DNA of 32,196 nt from the NCBI GenBank assembly GCA_017650925.1, contig JAGCDY010000087.1, positions 1-32,196 of the forward strand, read 5' to 3'. This DNA is from a bacterium. GTDB lineage: Bacteria > Auribacterota > UBA3054. The translations under genes and the position numbers were made by a program. How positions within the stretch are numbered: the stretch's first letter is position 1; each line of letters starts with the position of its first letter. Shown piece by piece: positions 15,505 through 24,045 of this stretch. The notes below the pieces were generated by a model. It did not search any database. It saw nothing but the letters and a program-made list of their open reading frames with translations, and was not told the origin of the DNA.

Positions 15505-18500
15505 TTACTTCAACCTTCGCGCGAAAAGAAGAGCGAACATGGCCGCGGCCAGACAGGCGGGCTCAGGCAGGTCTTCCCTGCCGGGAGAGCCGTAAGGTTC
15601 GCCGGAGAGGCGCCAGGCGCCCTTGATGCTGTAACCTTCCAATGGCGTCTCGTAGCTGACCGGCACGATGGAGGGGCCGTAGCCGCGGGCGCCGTCGTAC
15701 CAATAGCCGTCGAAACTGAAATTGTAATTGGTCAAAAACAGCGCTTCGCCGTCGTTAGAGAGACTGCCGTCGTAGGCGCCGGCGATGTAGAGGTCGTTGG
15801 TCTCGTAGCGTTCCGCGAAAGCCTCCAGATTCTTGACGACAAGAACGTAGCCCTGCTCCGGCACAGCCTTGGAGCCCTGCGCGAAAACGAATTCCACGCC
15901 GCCGGTTATGGACTGGCCCTCGGGATAGAAGGGCTTGTTGGAATTGTTGAAGAGCTCGATGAACTCGAAATCCTTTTCCGTGAAGCGGGAACCCTCCTCG
16001 GGAGGCGCCGGCATGTACATGAGCTCGCTGACGATCAGAGGGCTCTTCTCGGAGAGCGTGAAGTAAGCGGAGACGTCCAGAGGCGCGTCGCTGTAGGCGG
16101 GATCGTAGCAGCAGCGGATGTAGGTGGGCTGCGTGATGGAAAGGGGGCCCGTGTAGCGCTTGGCCGTGGAGGAAGTGTAGGGGTCGCTGCCGTCAGTCGT
16201 GTACTTGATGAAGGTCTGGCCGTTCAGGGTGACCCTCGTTCCGGGGGCCACGCGTCCGCCCATGGGGATCATCCTGGGAGGCGCCATGCTGGGATACCAG
16301 CCGCGGTTCCTGAACTGCTCGAGGTTCTTCGTGTTCCTGGTCGCGAAGAAGGTGTTGGTGATCCACTGGATCTCCGGCCACCAGTAATCGTCCCTGTTGA
16401 GGGGCTGGTAAGAACGGCAGTCGGTCCTGACGTCGCCCCAGCGGGCGGATTCGCCAAGGATGGCCTTGTCGATCTCGTGGACGCGGGAAAGGAGCAGCCT
16501 GGAAGCCTTGGGGGCGGTCATAAGGCCGTCGTTGAAATAATGCAGACTGACGCGGGACTGGAAGACGCGCTTGTAGGCGTCCACAGCGCAGAGGCGCTGG
16601 TGCAGGTAGCGGGGGTTGAAGGCGCCCGTGCCGTCGCGGCCGGTCGTGATGTTGCCGGTCTTGTCGGTGTTGAGGTACATCTTCACCATGGCGTGCTCGG
16701 TGTCGTGGCAGAAATACTTGAAGCCGCCCTGGCGTACGCGGTCGTATATGGCGAAGAAGTTGTTGGGGCCGCTGTCCGTCATGGTCAGAGGACCGTCGGT
16801 GTTGCCCAGGAAGTTGTTGATGATGGTGTAGTCCGCCAAATTCGTGGGATCCAGGAGGACAGGGAACCTCGGGTTCCTGGTGCCATCCGGGTTGCGGCCC
16901 ACGGCCTTCAGGTAAGTCTCTTCCGTAAATCCGTCTCTAGCCATCTGCCAAAGCGACTTCCAGCCGTCAATGTTGCCGCTGTTGACGACCGCCACGTAGC
17001 CGTCGGGCTTGATGACGTCGTAGTCGTCCTTGTCGCCGCCGAAATAAGTCTCGGCGAAATGCTCCTCGGCCCTTTCCTGGAACTGGTAGAGGCCCCAGTA
17101 GTGGCCGTTCAGGAGAATGTGGACGTAGCGGCTCCTGGTGTAAGGTTCGCCCATCTCGCGCTGCATGTCGCGGGCGAAGACGTCGCGGCACATGATGTTT
17201 TCCCTGGCGTCGTTGCCGCCTTCGCAGCTCCAGGAGTAGTTCTGGGCGGTCCTGATGTCCATCTTGTCGAATTCAAGAGCGCCTTCGGAACCGAAGAGCG
17301 GATACTCCAGTTTGGAGTTGCCGTATTCGCCGCGGAAGAAGAGACGCCAGGAGTGCTTGGCGTTGCCGGAACTTCTGCTGGCGCCGCCCCTGATCCTGAG
17401 ACCGCAGCCTACGTTGAAGCCAGCGCTGCCGTCGTGGGTGAGATACATCAATTGGGCGTAGCGCTCCCAGTTGCGGCCGTCCTGCCAGGCGTTGACGTAG
17501 ATGCCCGTCCTGGAGTCGAAGAGGTTGCCGGGGCTCGTCACGATGGAGAGCATGGGGATCTGCTCGAAGGCCGCCTTCATTTCTCCGCCGTAGCGATCGG
17601 ACTGCGTGATGCGGGTGTCCATGCCGTAGTCGAAGCGCTGGTTGTTTATGGAGCCGCTCGGCCACTTGGGGCCGGGGCGGGCGCCGCTGGGCGCGCTGAT
17701 GACGTCGTCTAGGAAGACGAAGGTCCTGGCGGAGGGCCTGGGGCTGTAAGCGCCTTCCTTGAAAGCGCCCGCCCTGATGACGGTGGTCTCGTAAATGTTA
17801 AGGGGACCGCTGTAGACCATTCCGTTGCTGGCCGTGGGCTCGGTGGCGTCCAAGGTGTAGCGGATGGTAACGCCCTCGTCCGGGGAGGTGATGGTCAGCT
17901 GGAAAGAATCCTCATAGAAGCCGGAGTCCTTGCTGAAGATCAGGGGCTGCAGAAATTCCTCGTAGGCTTCCCCGTTGACCGCGCCGGGAGTCGGGCGGGT
18001 GAAATAGCCGCGCTCGGTGAAGACCATGCTGTCCACGCCCTTGGCCCTCAGCTCCGCTTCCATAAGGAAGTCCGTGCTGGTGGTGGTGTCGTTGAGGCCG
18101 TGCACGCACAAAACGTTGTTGCCCTTGCGCAGAAGGTTGATGTAGGTGGAAATGTCCACGTCCTCGAAGACGAGAATGTTGCTCTCGTTGTGGTAGGTGG
18201 GCGAGCAGGAATCCCAGCTGACGGTGGCGGGGGCGTTGACTCTCGCCACTTCCACGCCGTTAAGGTAGACGACGAAGCCGTCGTCGTAGAGCATCCTGAG
18301 AACGAGCTTCTGAAGGTTGGGCTTCTCTTCCAGGGTAAACGGCATGCGGATGTAGACGGTGCCGTTCTTGTCGTACATCTCGCTCTCCACGTTTATGCCC
18401 ATGCAGGGAATGACGGAGGTGGAGCTGGAGGGATTCTTCTCGTAGCCTACGCCGGAAGTGCCGGAACTCCAGGCGGAGTCGTCGAAGGTGGACCTGTACC

Positions 18501-19011
18501 AGATGCCGTCAAGGTCGCCGTTAGTCGGAACGAGATAGCGGCAGAAGGAATTGGTGGACCTTAAGATCACTTCCTCGGTGGTCACTATGCAGCCGTCGCC
18601 GTAACTGACGTCCTCGTACTGCACGGGGAAAGTCGGCGCGTATTCGGAGACCACCTGACCCGCCGGGTTATAAAGGCCTAAGTATTCGCCGCTGGCGGAA
18701 AGCTTGAAGCCGGTGTGCATCTCCTCGCCCGGTTCGGAGATCTCCCTATCGGAGCACCAGACGAGCATGTACGTTCCGGCCACGAAGTTGGTGGCGGGGA
18801 AATCCCATTTGTGGGGCTTCTTTTCGTTGTCCGTCAGACCCCAGCCTTCCAGGGAGAAGGTGTCGCCGTCGTTGTAGAGCTCCACCCAGTCAGAGCTGTC
18901 GCCGAAGGAGTCCCTGATGGTCCCCTTGTTGGAAGCCATGAATTCCGTGATGCGGACGGCCTGAAGCGAAAGGGCCGCCGAAAGCGTCAAAAGAAAAAGC
19001 GTTCGTTTCAT
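15505..19011 (-). CDS. Secreted CotH-kinase-like protein with two lamin-tail-like domains and PEP-CTERM-like tail (1168 aa)
   Basis: The same order as its downstream paralogue: signal peptide (about 1-18), lamin-tail-like domain from VRITEFMASN (19-130), jelly-roll-like insert (165-325), chitobiase C-terminal/Fn3-like module with RYTLDATEP (384-392), CotH kinase-like domain (about 485-850) with LRIRGGASR (538-546), ILLNGHYWGLYQ (632-643) and FCHDTEH (767-773), and a second module with YTTDGSDP (937-944). It then has an extra second lamin-tail-like domain (about 990-1110, from LIVSELMYMP), and ends LPEPA (1148-1152), a hydrophobic stretch and ARRLK. The added domain explains most of the length difference. 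The start has only a weak AGG nine bases upstream and lies 12 bases after the DUF945-like gene. Lamin-tail domains may bind glycans or DNA; the ligand is unknown. A tandem duplication is the simplest origin of the pair. Confidence 0.85.
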   Translation of the reverse strand: MKRTLFLLTLSAALSLQAVRITEFMASNKGTIRDSFGDSSDWVELYNDGDTFSLEGWGLTDNEKKPHKWDFPATNFVAGTYMLVWCSDREISEPGEEMHTGFKLSASGEYLGLYNPAGQVVSEYAPTFPVQYEDVSYGDGCIVTTEEVILRSTNSFCRYLVPTNGDLDGIWYRSTFDDSAWSSGTSGVGYEKNPSSSTSVIPCMGINVESEMYDKNGTVYIRMPFTLEEKPNLQKLVLRMLYDDGFVVYLNGVEVARVNAPATVSWDSCSPTYHNESNILVFEDVDISTYINLLRKGNNVLCVHGLNDTTTSTDFLMEAELRAKGVDSMVFTERGYFTRPTPGAVNGEAYEEFLQPLIFSKDSGFYEDSFQLTITSPDEGVTIRYTLDATEPTASNGMVYSGPLNIYETTVIRAGAFKEGAYSPRPSARTFVFLDDVISAPSGARPGPKWPSGSINNQRFDYGMDTRITQSDRYGGEMKAAFEQIPMLSIVTSPGNLFDSRTGIYVNAWQDGRNWERYAQLMYLTHDGSAGFNVGCGLRIRGGASRSSGNAKHSWRLFFRGEYGNSKLEYPLFGSEGALEFDKMDIRTAQNYSWSCEGGNDARENIMCRDVFARDMQREMGEPYTRSRYVHILLNGHYWGLYQFQERAEEHFAETYFGGDKDDYDVIKPDGYVAVVNSGNIDGWKSLWQMARDGFTEETYLKAVGRNPDGTRNPRFPVLLDPTNLADYTIINNFLGNTDGPLTMTDSGPNNFFAIYDRVRQGGFKYFCHDTEHAMVKMYLNTDKTGNITTGRDGTGAFNPRYLHQRLCAVDAYKRVFQSRVSLHYFNDGLMTAPKASRLLLSRVHEIDKAILGESARWGDVRTDCRSYQPLNRDDYWWPEIQWITNTFFATRNTKNLEQFRNRGWYPSMAPPRMIPMGGRVAPGTRVTLNGQTFIKYTTDGSDPYTSSTAKRYTGPLSITQPTYIRCCYDPAYSDAPLDVSAYFTLSEKSPLIVSELMYMPAPPEEGSRFTEKDFEFIELFNNSNKPFYPEGQSITGGVEFVFAQGSKAVPEQGYVLVVKNLEAFAERYETNDLYIAGAYDGSLSNDGEALFLTNYNFSFDGYWYDGARGYGPSIVPVSYETPLEGYSIKGAWRLSGEPYGSPGREDLPEPACLAAAMFALLFARRLK

Positions 19012-19023
19012 AGTGTTACCTGA

Positions 19024-20292
19024 CTATCTGCGTTGCAAAAGAGTTTCAAAATCTTTGTGAATGACGTAATATCCGTTGCTTAAGGAAGCCTCGATCAAAA
19101 GCTCGTCTTCCGAAACGTCGAAGACCTCAGCTATGGTCCCTCCTTCCTTGAAAGCGGCCTGCGGCAGAACGACGTCGAAGCCTCCCTCGAGGTTGTCTTT
19201 AAGACGCAGGATGTCCCGCCAGTTTTTAAGTTTCACCTTCGAAGTGTCTATGCGGAAGCTTACGGTTCCGTCGCCCTCCGGCATCTTCACCGTGCCGGAG
19301 CAGTCGAGGGCCGGGCCGCATTTCAAAAATTCCTTGCCGCTCTCCATTATGTCGGCGAACTTCGAGATCATGCCGAAATTGACGCCGGCGGCGCGCTGCC
19401 TGTTCAGGCCGACCGCGGCCGTCCTGAGCTCGTTGAGTCTCTCGATGTTGCAGTTCTTGAGTTTCAGCTTGAGATCCATTGGCAGCGCGCGGTCCTTGAC
19501 TTCCGTTTCGGAATTCAGGCAGAGGACCATGTTGTGCAGTTTGTTGCTGACGCTGCCGCTCAGAAGCAGCTTGCCGTTTTTGGAGCTGAAGCCGGGGCCT
19601 CTGACGTTTTCGAGATCCCCCGTGAAACAATAGGCCCTGACGTTTTCCGCGAGCACGCGGCTGGTGCCTTGCAGAACGAAGTTCGTGAAGCCGCCGCCGG
19701 CCGCTTTAAGCCCGTCGGCGCAAAGGGTGAAGGAAGCCTCCTTGCCGCTCAGGGGGATCTTCATGGCGCCCGTGATGTCCGACAATTCGCAGCTCATAGA
19801 AAGCCAGGAATACTCCGGGAAGATCTCGCCGAGCTCCTCGGCCTCGAACGTCCCGCCCGGGATCCTGAAGGTCGCCCTTACGCAGGCGTCCCAGCCGAGG
19901 CTGGCCTTGAGGTCTATGTCCTTCGCGATGTTGCCGGGAGCCTTGACGACGGTCTTGCCTTCCCCCTTGCAGTAGAAAGTCCTGTCCTTCAGAGACGGGC
20001 AGTGGTAAATGGAAAAGTCGGACTGGATGACGATGTTGGTCAGAAGCGGCTCAAGATTATCGAGCTCGTTTTTGGAAAGGCACCTGCTCATCAGTTCGTG
20101 GGCGTTGAACTCCACGAGGCAATTCGATTTGAAATATCCCCTCTCGTAGCTCCTCACCGCGTCTTCCCCGACGGGGGAGCGTTTAAAGAAGCCCGTTATC
20201 TCGCGTTCGGCCAAACATCCGTTGACGTAAGGCAGAAGCAAAAGGACGATTATAAGAACGGCGGCTGCCGCCAAAAGGATCTTTTTACTCAT
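19024..20292 (-). CDS. Membrane-anchored DUF945/YdgA-like protein (422 aa)
   Basis: The N-terminus is a lysine pair followed by one strong hydrophobic helix (about 5-22), then an extracytoplasmic beta-rich domain. The pattern of helix, GCLAER (25-30) and SYERGYF (48-54) followed by alternating beta strands resembles DUF945 (YdgA family) proteins, which are inner-membrane-anchored periplasmic proteins of unknown biochemical role. The smaller upstream gene product has the same style. The ATG overlaps the preceding stop (8 bases) with GGGAGG six bases upstream. It directly precedes the two CotH genes. Family assignment is by visual resemblance only; what is sure is a single-pass or signal-anchored envelope protein. 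Confidence 0.6.
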   Translation of the reverse strand: MSKKILLAAAAVLIIVLLLLPYVNGCLAEREITGFFKRSPVGEDAVRSYERGYFKSNCLVEFNAHELMSRCLSKNELDNLEPLLTNIVIQSDFSIYHCPSLKDRTFYCKGEGKTVVKAPGNIAKDIDLKASLGWDACVRATFRIPGGTFEAEELGEIFPEYSWLSMSCELSDITGAMKIPLSGKEASFTLCADGLKAAGGGFTNFVLQGTSRVLAENVRAYCFTGDLENVRGPGFSSKNGKLLLSGSVSNKLHNMVLCLNSETEVKDRALPMDLKLKLKNCNIERLNELRTAAVGLNRQRAAGVNFGMISKFADIMESGKEFLKCGPALDCSGTVKMPEGDGTVSFRIDTSKVKLKNWRDILRLKDNLEGGFDVVLPQAAFKEGGTIAEVFDVSEDELLIEASLSNGYYVIHKDFETLLQRR

Positions 20293-21127
20293 CAGCGCCT
20301 CCCGAGATCAAAGTCTCTAGGTTTGCCTCGCCTTTCAAACAGCCGGCGAGCTGGGAAAAAAACTTGTCCTTCGTTTCGAATTCTATGGTCTTTCCGGAAA
20401 GGTCTCCGAGGGGGCTCGTGCCTTTCTGCACTTCGCACTTAAAGTCTTTTTTGGCGCCGCCCTTAATGACCGGCTTGCTTTCTATTTTGACGACCAGGCC
20501 GCTCAGCGTCCCTTCCTGGAAACGCACAATATCGGCGCATAAGGTTCCCGAAGTCTGCTCGTCTTCCGTAGTGGAGGAATACTTGAGGCCTGAAAGCGCC
20601 AGGCCGGGCCAGATGGCGAGCCGCTCGGCCGCCATTTCCATCGCCTTCCCCTCGTCTCTGAGCCAGAAATTGCTCGAGCAGAAAAGCACGCCCTCGCTCT
20701 CCATAACGCTGTCGTAGATCTTAACGGTGCGTGAATTCGCCCCGAAAAGCTTGTTCGTGCGCCACTCTTCGCCCGTCAGCTCCCAGTCGGGGCCCGACAG
20801 GGTAAGCACGGTGTGCTCGGCTCCCTTTAAAAGATGCAGCGGGCCGTGGGTGACCTCGGTCCTCACATTAAGGCTGAAATCCCGGAAAAAGTCGACGGCC
20901 TCCTTGGGGAGCCCCATGGAGGATAGGGTGGAGGAAAGCGGCTCATCCAGCGTAAGCTCGGAAGAAAGATAGCCAACGTCAACGAAGAACGGCCTGGCGT
21001 TGATCCCAAGATCCTCGCAGGCGCTCCTGTAGCGCTCCTCGACCGCCGACACGCTCATTTTGCCCAAAATGTAAGGGCAGAGAACGCAGACGATCACGAC
21101 TAGCGCTATGGCCAGGTATTTCATCAT
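20285..21127 (-). CDS. Membrane-anchored DUF945-like protein (280 aa), first gene of the operon
   Basis: A short cytoplasmic end, one hydrophobic helix (about 3-21), then an extracytoplasmic domain. EVTHGPLHLL (91-100) after a beta strand recalls the V-x-H-G-P strand of YdgA/DUF945 proteins, and VGYLSSELTL (51-60) corresponds to the early G-x-x-S strand. An in-frame ATG exists at 21154, but 21127 is chosen because AGGGAG lies seven bases before it; 21124 is a second possibility. It follows a good promoter and leads a tight run of minus-strand genes. No catalytic motif is seen. It could be a paralogue of the 422-residue downstream protein with a shorter C-terminal part. Confidence 0.6.
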   Translation of the reverse strand: MMKYLAIALVVIVCVLCPYILGKMSVSAVEERYRSACEDLGINARPFFVDVGYLSSELTLDEPLSSTLSSMGLPKEAVDFFRDFSLNVRTEVTHGPLHLLKGAEHTVLTLSGPDWELTGEEWRTNKLFGANSRTVKIYDSVMESEGVLFCSSNFWLRDEGKAMEMAAERLAIWPGLALSGLKYSSTTEDEQTSGTLCADIVRFQEGTLSGLVVKIESKPVIKGGAKKDFKCEVQKGTSPLGDLSGKTIEFETKDKFFSQLAGCLKGEANLETLISGGADE

Positions 21128-21171
21128 TGCTATGCTCCCTGAAAAAGTAAACAATTAACCATTATTTATTT

Positions 21172-21201
21172 ATTTTAGCATAAATTGGAAAATGGCCTCA
21201 A
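21172..21201 (-). promoter_or_regulatory. Sigma-70-like promoter for the DUF945-CotH-mreCD-mrdA operon
   Basis: On the minus strand TTGAGG (21201-21196), an 18-base spacer, then TAAAAT (21177-21172) with an upstream TGC that makes an extended -10. It lies in the only gap (21128-21226) between the secreted helical protein gene and the head of the long operon, about 45 bases before the chosen ATG. The remaining gap is AT-rich and shows no convincing terminator for the upstream gene. Confidence 0.55.
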
Positions 21202-21226
21202 GGGAGAAAAAGCCAAAAAAGGAAGG

Positions 21227-23185
21227 CTATTCGGCCTGGGGGAACCAGCGGAGATCCTGGGCTTCCCTGCCGAGGTCGGTCTCGGGGCAGCGGCTTATAA
21301 GAGTCTCGTAAAATCTGCGCGACGTTTCGATGTCGCGGTTCTCGGTCCACCTGCCGGCTTCGATAAGAAGCTCGGCCAGACCGTCGCTGTTGTCGGGCAT
21401 CAGTTCGACCGCCAGCCAGACCTGGCTGACGGCGCAGTCGAGGCAGAACTGCGTGGCCGGAAGATTTTTGGCGTGCTTCTTCACCCTTTCCTCTTCGTCG
21501 CGGCTAATGGGAGCCAAACTGCTCTGCCATCTGTCGTGCGTAAGGAAAGAGCGCGGCTCCCTACCCTCGCTGGAAAACCAGTCCGGGGCCGTCTCGGTGG
21601 CGAAAAGGGGTTCCCCGCCGTAGTAGATGCCCCTGGCGGCGTCGCCTATGGCCTCGCCTCTTTCGGAAGCGGAAAGCGCGGTGTTCTTACCCATTTCCAG
21701 GCTGGTCAGGATCTGGTCGGCGCTGGCCCTGTTGATGCGCGGGAAATAAGGGCCGGCGTCCTTTAGGTCGCCTTCCCTGGCCAGGCGGCGGGCCAGAAGA
21801 TATCTGAGCCTCGGAGTTACGGGATCGTCTTTTTGGCTGTCCCGCTCCCTTTCCCTGACGTAATTCTCAAGTTCCTTGGCCGTCATGACCTGTTCGGCAA
21901 CGTAAGCCGCCTCCTGCCAGTCTTCGGCAGCCAGCAAAAGCTTCAGGGCCTCCTTGTAGCGTCCGTCGGAAAGATAGAGGTAGGCTAGGTCGCGGCCGAT
22001 GGCGTTCCTCAGTTCGGAGGACATGTTCGGGAAGCTGAAAAAGAGCGTCGCCAGGTCGCTCTCGGCTTCAGAACGCTTCGAGTCGGCGAGCTTCTTCTTA
22101 GCCATGATCCAGCCGGCGAAGGGCGACATGAACCTGGCGCGGCGGATGGCTTCCTCGACCAGCTCCTTGTCGCCGATCCTGTAGGCCGCGACCGCGGCGA
22201 GATCCGCCAGATCCTCGAGGCGCCCCTCGTTTTTCAGCGCCCTCAGCCAGTGGGCTATGGCCTCCTTGTCGACGATGTCGAGCGTTCCCAGCCGCGGGTT
22301 CGAGTAAAGCGTGGCGGCGTGCCAGGATGTCATTTTCGCCACCGCCTGGTTTTTGGCGGCGATCGAAAGGTCGGCCCCTTCGCTCTTCATGATAAGGTTC
22401 GCGATGTGGTGGATCATATCTTCTTTCCTGAAGCCCAGAAGGTTCAGGGCGAAGTAGCAGTTCATGGCCTGGGGATAGTTGGTGACGGCGGCGTAAGAGG
22501 ACGCCTCGCAGCGCAGCAGGCAGGCCGTCAGCTTCGGGTCGAAATTGTTCCTCTTCTGCAGATCTTTTCTGATCTCCTCCAAGTCCCTTATGGTCCTGTA
22601 GGGATCCGTTTCGGAGTAAGAATCGGCCGTCAGCGTCCTCGCCCAGTCGCTGCAGTAGATCCTGCGGTTGGCCGGGAGCGCCTTTATCTTCTCCCAGGTA
22701 TTCCTTGCGCTTTCCGGATCGTCGCGGTAATAAAATTGCAGCCCCTCAAGGAAGAAGCGGAACTCCTCCGGCATGTCTTCCGGGAATTCCATCAGTTCCA
22801 GTTCCGGCTTCTCAGGCGTGTCGTAAAGACCGTAGCGCGCCCAGTAGCGGCGGTAGTTGTAATCGTCCCTTGCCCTGGTGAAATCAAGGAAAGCGCTCTC
22901 GACCCTGTGATAGATCTCAACAAGCTCGGCCTGGCGCTCCTTTTTGAGCTGGGTGAAGGAAAGGGCCTGGGCAAACTCCGTGTCGCCCGGCTGCCAGCCC
23001 GTCAGATCGGCGGGGGAAAGCTTGTCGCGGCCGGAAAGGGCTATTATGGCGCTGTTGGTCGGCCAGGGCGGAGTCAAGGCAAGTATCCTCGCCGCCTCGT
23101 CGGCCGACAAAAGCAGATCCTCGCCCAGGGAGGGCAGGGACAAAAGAAGGCAAAAGGCCGGATATATCAGTCCTTTTCTCAGCAT
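21227..23185 (-). CDS. Secreted protein, probably alpha-helical repeat (TPR-like), function unknown
   Basis: 652 residues. A Sec signal (about 1-21, MLRKGLIYPAFCLLLSLPS) is followed by long amphipathic helices with many Ala/Leu/Arg and Y-x-x-A-L patterns, for example DGRYKEALKLLLAAEDW and EDWQEAAYVAEQ in the C-terminal half, consistent with TPR or similar helical repeats. No catalytic motif is recognised. The open frame continues upstream to 23302, but that would cross the divergent promoter and the start of the M48 gene; 23185 begins exactly at the signal peptide. There is no Shine-Dalgarno; a TATAAT ends nine bases before the ATG, so the message may be leaderless. It is divergent from the M48 lipoprotein, a possible periplasmic partner. 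Helical-repeat periplasmic proteins often act as scaffolds, but nothing here proves it. Confidence 0.75.
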   Translation of the reverse strand: MLRKGLIYPAFCLLLSLPSLGEDLLLSADEAARILALTPPWPTNSAIIALSGRDKLSPADLTGWQPGDTEFAQALSFTQLKKERQAELVEIYHRVESAFLDFTRARDDYNYRRYWARYGLYDTPEKPELELMEFPEDMPEEFRFFLEGLQFYYRDDPESARNTWEKIKALPANRRIYCSDWARTLTADSYSETDPYRTIRDLEEIRKDLQKRNNFDPKLTACLLRCEASSYAAVTNYPQAMNCYFALNLLGFRKEDMIHHIANLIMKSEGADLSIAAKNQAVAKMTSWHAATLYSNPRLGTLDIVDKEAIAHWLRALKNEGRLEDLADLAAVAAYRIGDKELVEEAIRRARFMSPFAGWIMAKKKLADSKRSEAESDLATLFFSFPNMSSELRNAIGRDLAYLYLSDGRYKEALKLLLAAEDWQEAAYVAEQVMTAKELENYVRERERDSQKDDPVTPRLRYLLARRLAREGDLKDAGPYFPRINRASADQILTSLEMGKNTALSASERGEAIGDAARGIYYGGEPLFATETAPDWFSSEGREPRSFLTHDRWQSSLAPISRDEEERVKKHAKNLPATQFCLDCAVSQVWLAVELMPDNSDGLAELLIEAGRWTENRDIETSRRFYETLISRCPETDLGREAQDLRWFPQAE

Positions 23186-23194
23186 GCGGTAGAT

Positions 23195-23200
23195 ATTATA
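23195..23200 (-). promoter_or_regulatory. -10 element for the 652-residue secreted protein; divergent promoter region 23186-23262
   Basis: The minus strand reads TTTGTATAATATCTACCGC immediately before ATG 23185. TATAAT is perfect and lies nine bases from the ATG, so transcription would start within a few bases of the start codon. The -35 match is poor. The same 77-base gap must also hold the promoter of the M48 gene; TTGATA at 23218-23223 (plus strand) could be its -35 box, but no good -10 at proper spacing was found. The M48 gene has a clear AAGGAG six bases before its ATG. Confidence 0.45.
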
Positions 23201-23262
23201 CAAATTCCCTTCGAGTTTTGATAAGATAAAACTACATTTAAACCAATAATTAAGGAGCTTGT

Positions 23263-24045
23263 ATGCGTAAAATTTCCTTACTGGCGCTTTTCGCCGCCGC
23301 ACTTTTCTTACAGGCCTGCTACACCGTCCCCGTCACCGGGCGCTCGGCCTTCATCATGACATCCGTAGCTGAGGAAAAAGCTTTGGGCTTGGAAGCCTAC
23401 AACGCTTACAAGACAAACGCTGTCGTCTTGAACGACTATGCCATCAACAACCGCATCAGAACCATCGGACAGAGGATCGCGAAGATCGCCGAATCCGACA
23501 CCCAGGGCATGGACTGGGAGTGGGAGTTCGTAGTCTTTGACGACAGCCAGACCGCCAACGCGTGGTGCCTGCCCGGCGGCAAAGTGGCCGTCTACACCGG
23601 CATTCTCCCGTACGCCAAGAACGACGCGCAGCTGGCGACCGTCATGGCCCACGAGATCGGCCACGCGGTGGCCCGCCACGGCGTTGAGAGGATGGGCACC
23701 GAGACCGCCGTCTCTGTCATCGGCAGCGTAATAGGCAGCAGCGTCTCCGACGCCAACGCCGAAGCGGTCATGGCCGCCTACGGCGTGGGAAGCAGCCTCA
23801 TGGTGACCCTCCCCTTCTCCCGCGACGACGAATACGAAGCCGACCAGATCGGCATGAACTACATGGCCAGGGCGGGCTACGATCCCAACGAAGCCATCAA
23901 GTTCTGGGAAAACTTCATGGAGGCCGGCGGCTCTTCCGTTCCGGAACTGCTCTCCACGCACCCCTCCGACGCCAACCGTATCGCGAAACTTAAAACTTAC
24001 CTCCCCGCCAACGAGGAACTTTACAAAAAAGCGACCGGCAAATAG
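23263..24045 (+). CDS. M48-family zinc metalloprotease, lipoprotein
   Basis: 260 residues. A lipoprotein signal with lipobox LQAC (16-19, Cys19) is followed by an M48 peptidase domain: HEIGH (130-134) supplies two zinc ligands and the catalytic Glu, and SRDDEYEAD (186-194) supplies the third ligand, probably E190. The residue after Cys19 is Tyr, not Asp, so outer-membrane sorting is expected under the usual rule. Relatives include YggG/LoiP and BepA, which degrade or process outer-membrane proteins; the TPR half of BepA is absent, which makes the divergent helical-repeat protein gene interesting as a neighbour. AAGGAG precedes the ATG. Its TAG stop shares one base with the GTG start of the next gene. 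Confidence 0.92.
   Translation: MRKISLLALFAAALFLQACYTVPVTGRSAFIMTSVAEEKALGLEAYNAYKTNAVVLNDYAINNRIRTIGQRIAKIAESDTQGMDWEWEFVVFDDSQTANAWCLPGGKVAVYTGILPYAKNDAQLATVMAHEIGHAVARHGVERMGTETAVSVIGSVIGSSVSDANAEAVMAAYGVGSSLMVTLPFSRDDEYEADQIGMNYMARAGYDPNEAIKFWENFMEAGGSSVPELLSTHPSDANRIAKLKTYLPANEELYKKATGK

Noticed and set aside
16477-17712. A 411-codon plus-strand open frame opposite the larger CotH gene.
   Set aside because: Val/Ala/Gly-rich with no recognisable domain or ribosome-binding site; the CotH gene on the other strand is well supported.
21204-21226. Possible terminator AGCC-loop-GGCT plus T-run after the secreted helical protein gene.
   Set aside because: The stem is only four base pairs; too weak to call.
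23186-23302. A longer N-terminus (39 extra residues) for the secreted helical protein.
   Set aside because: It would cross the divergent promoter and the start of the M48 gene and would bury the signal peptide inside the protein.
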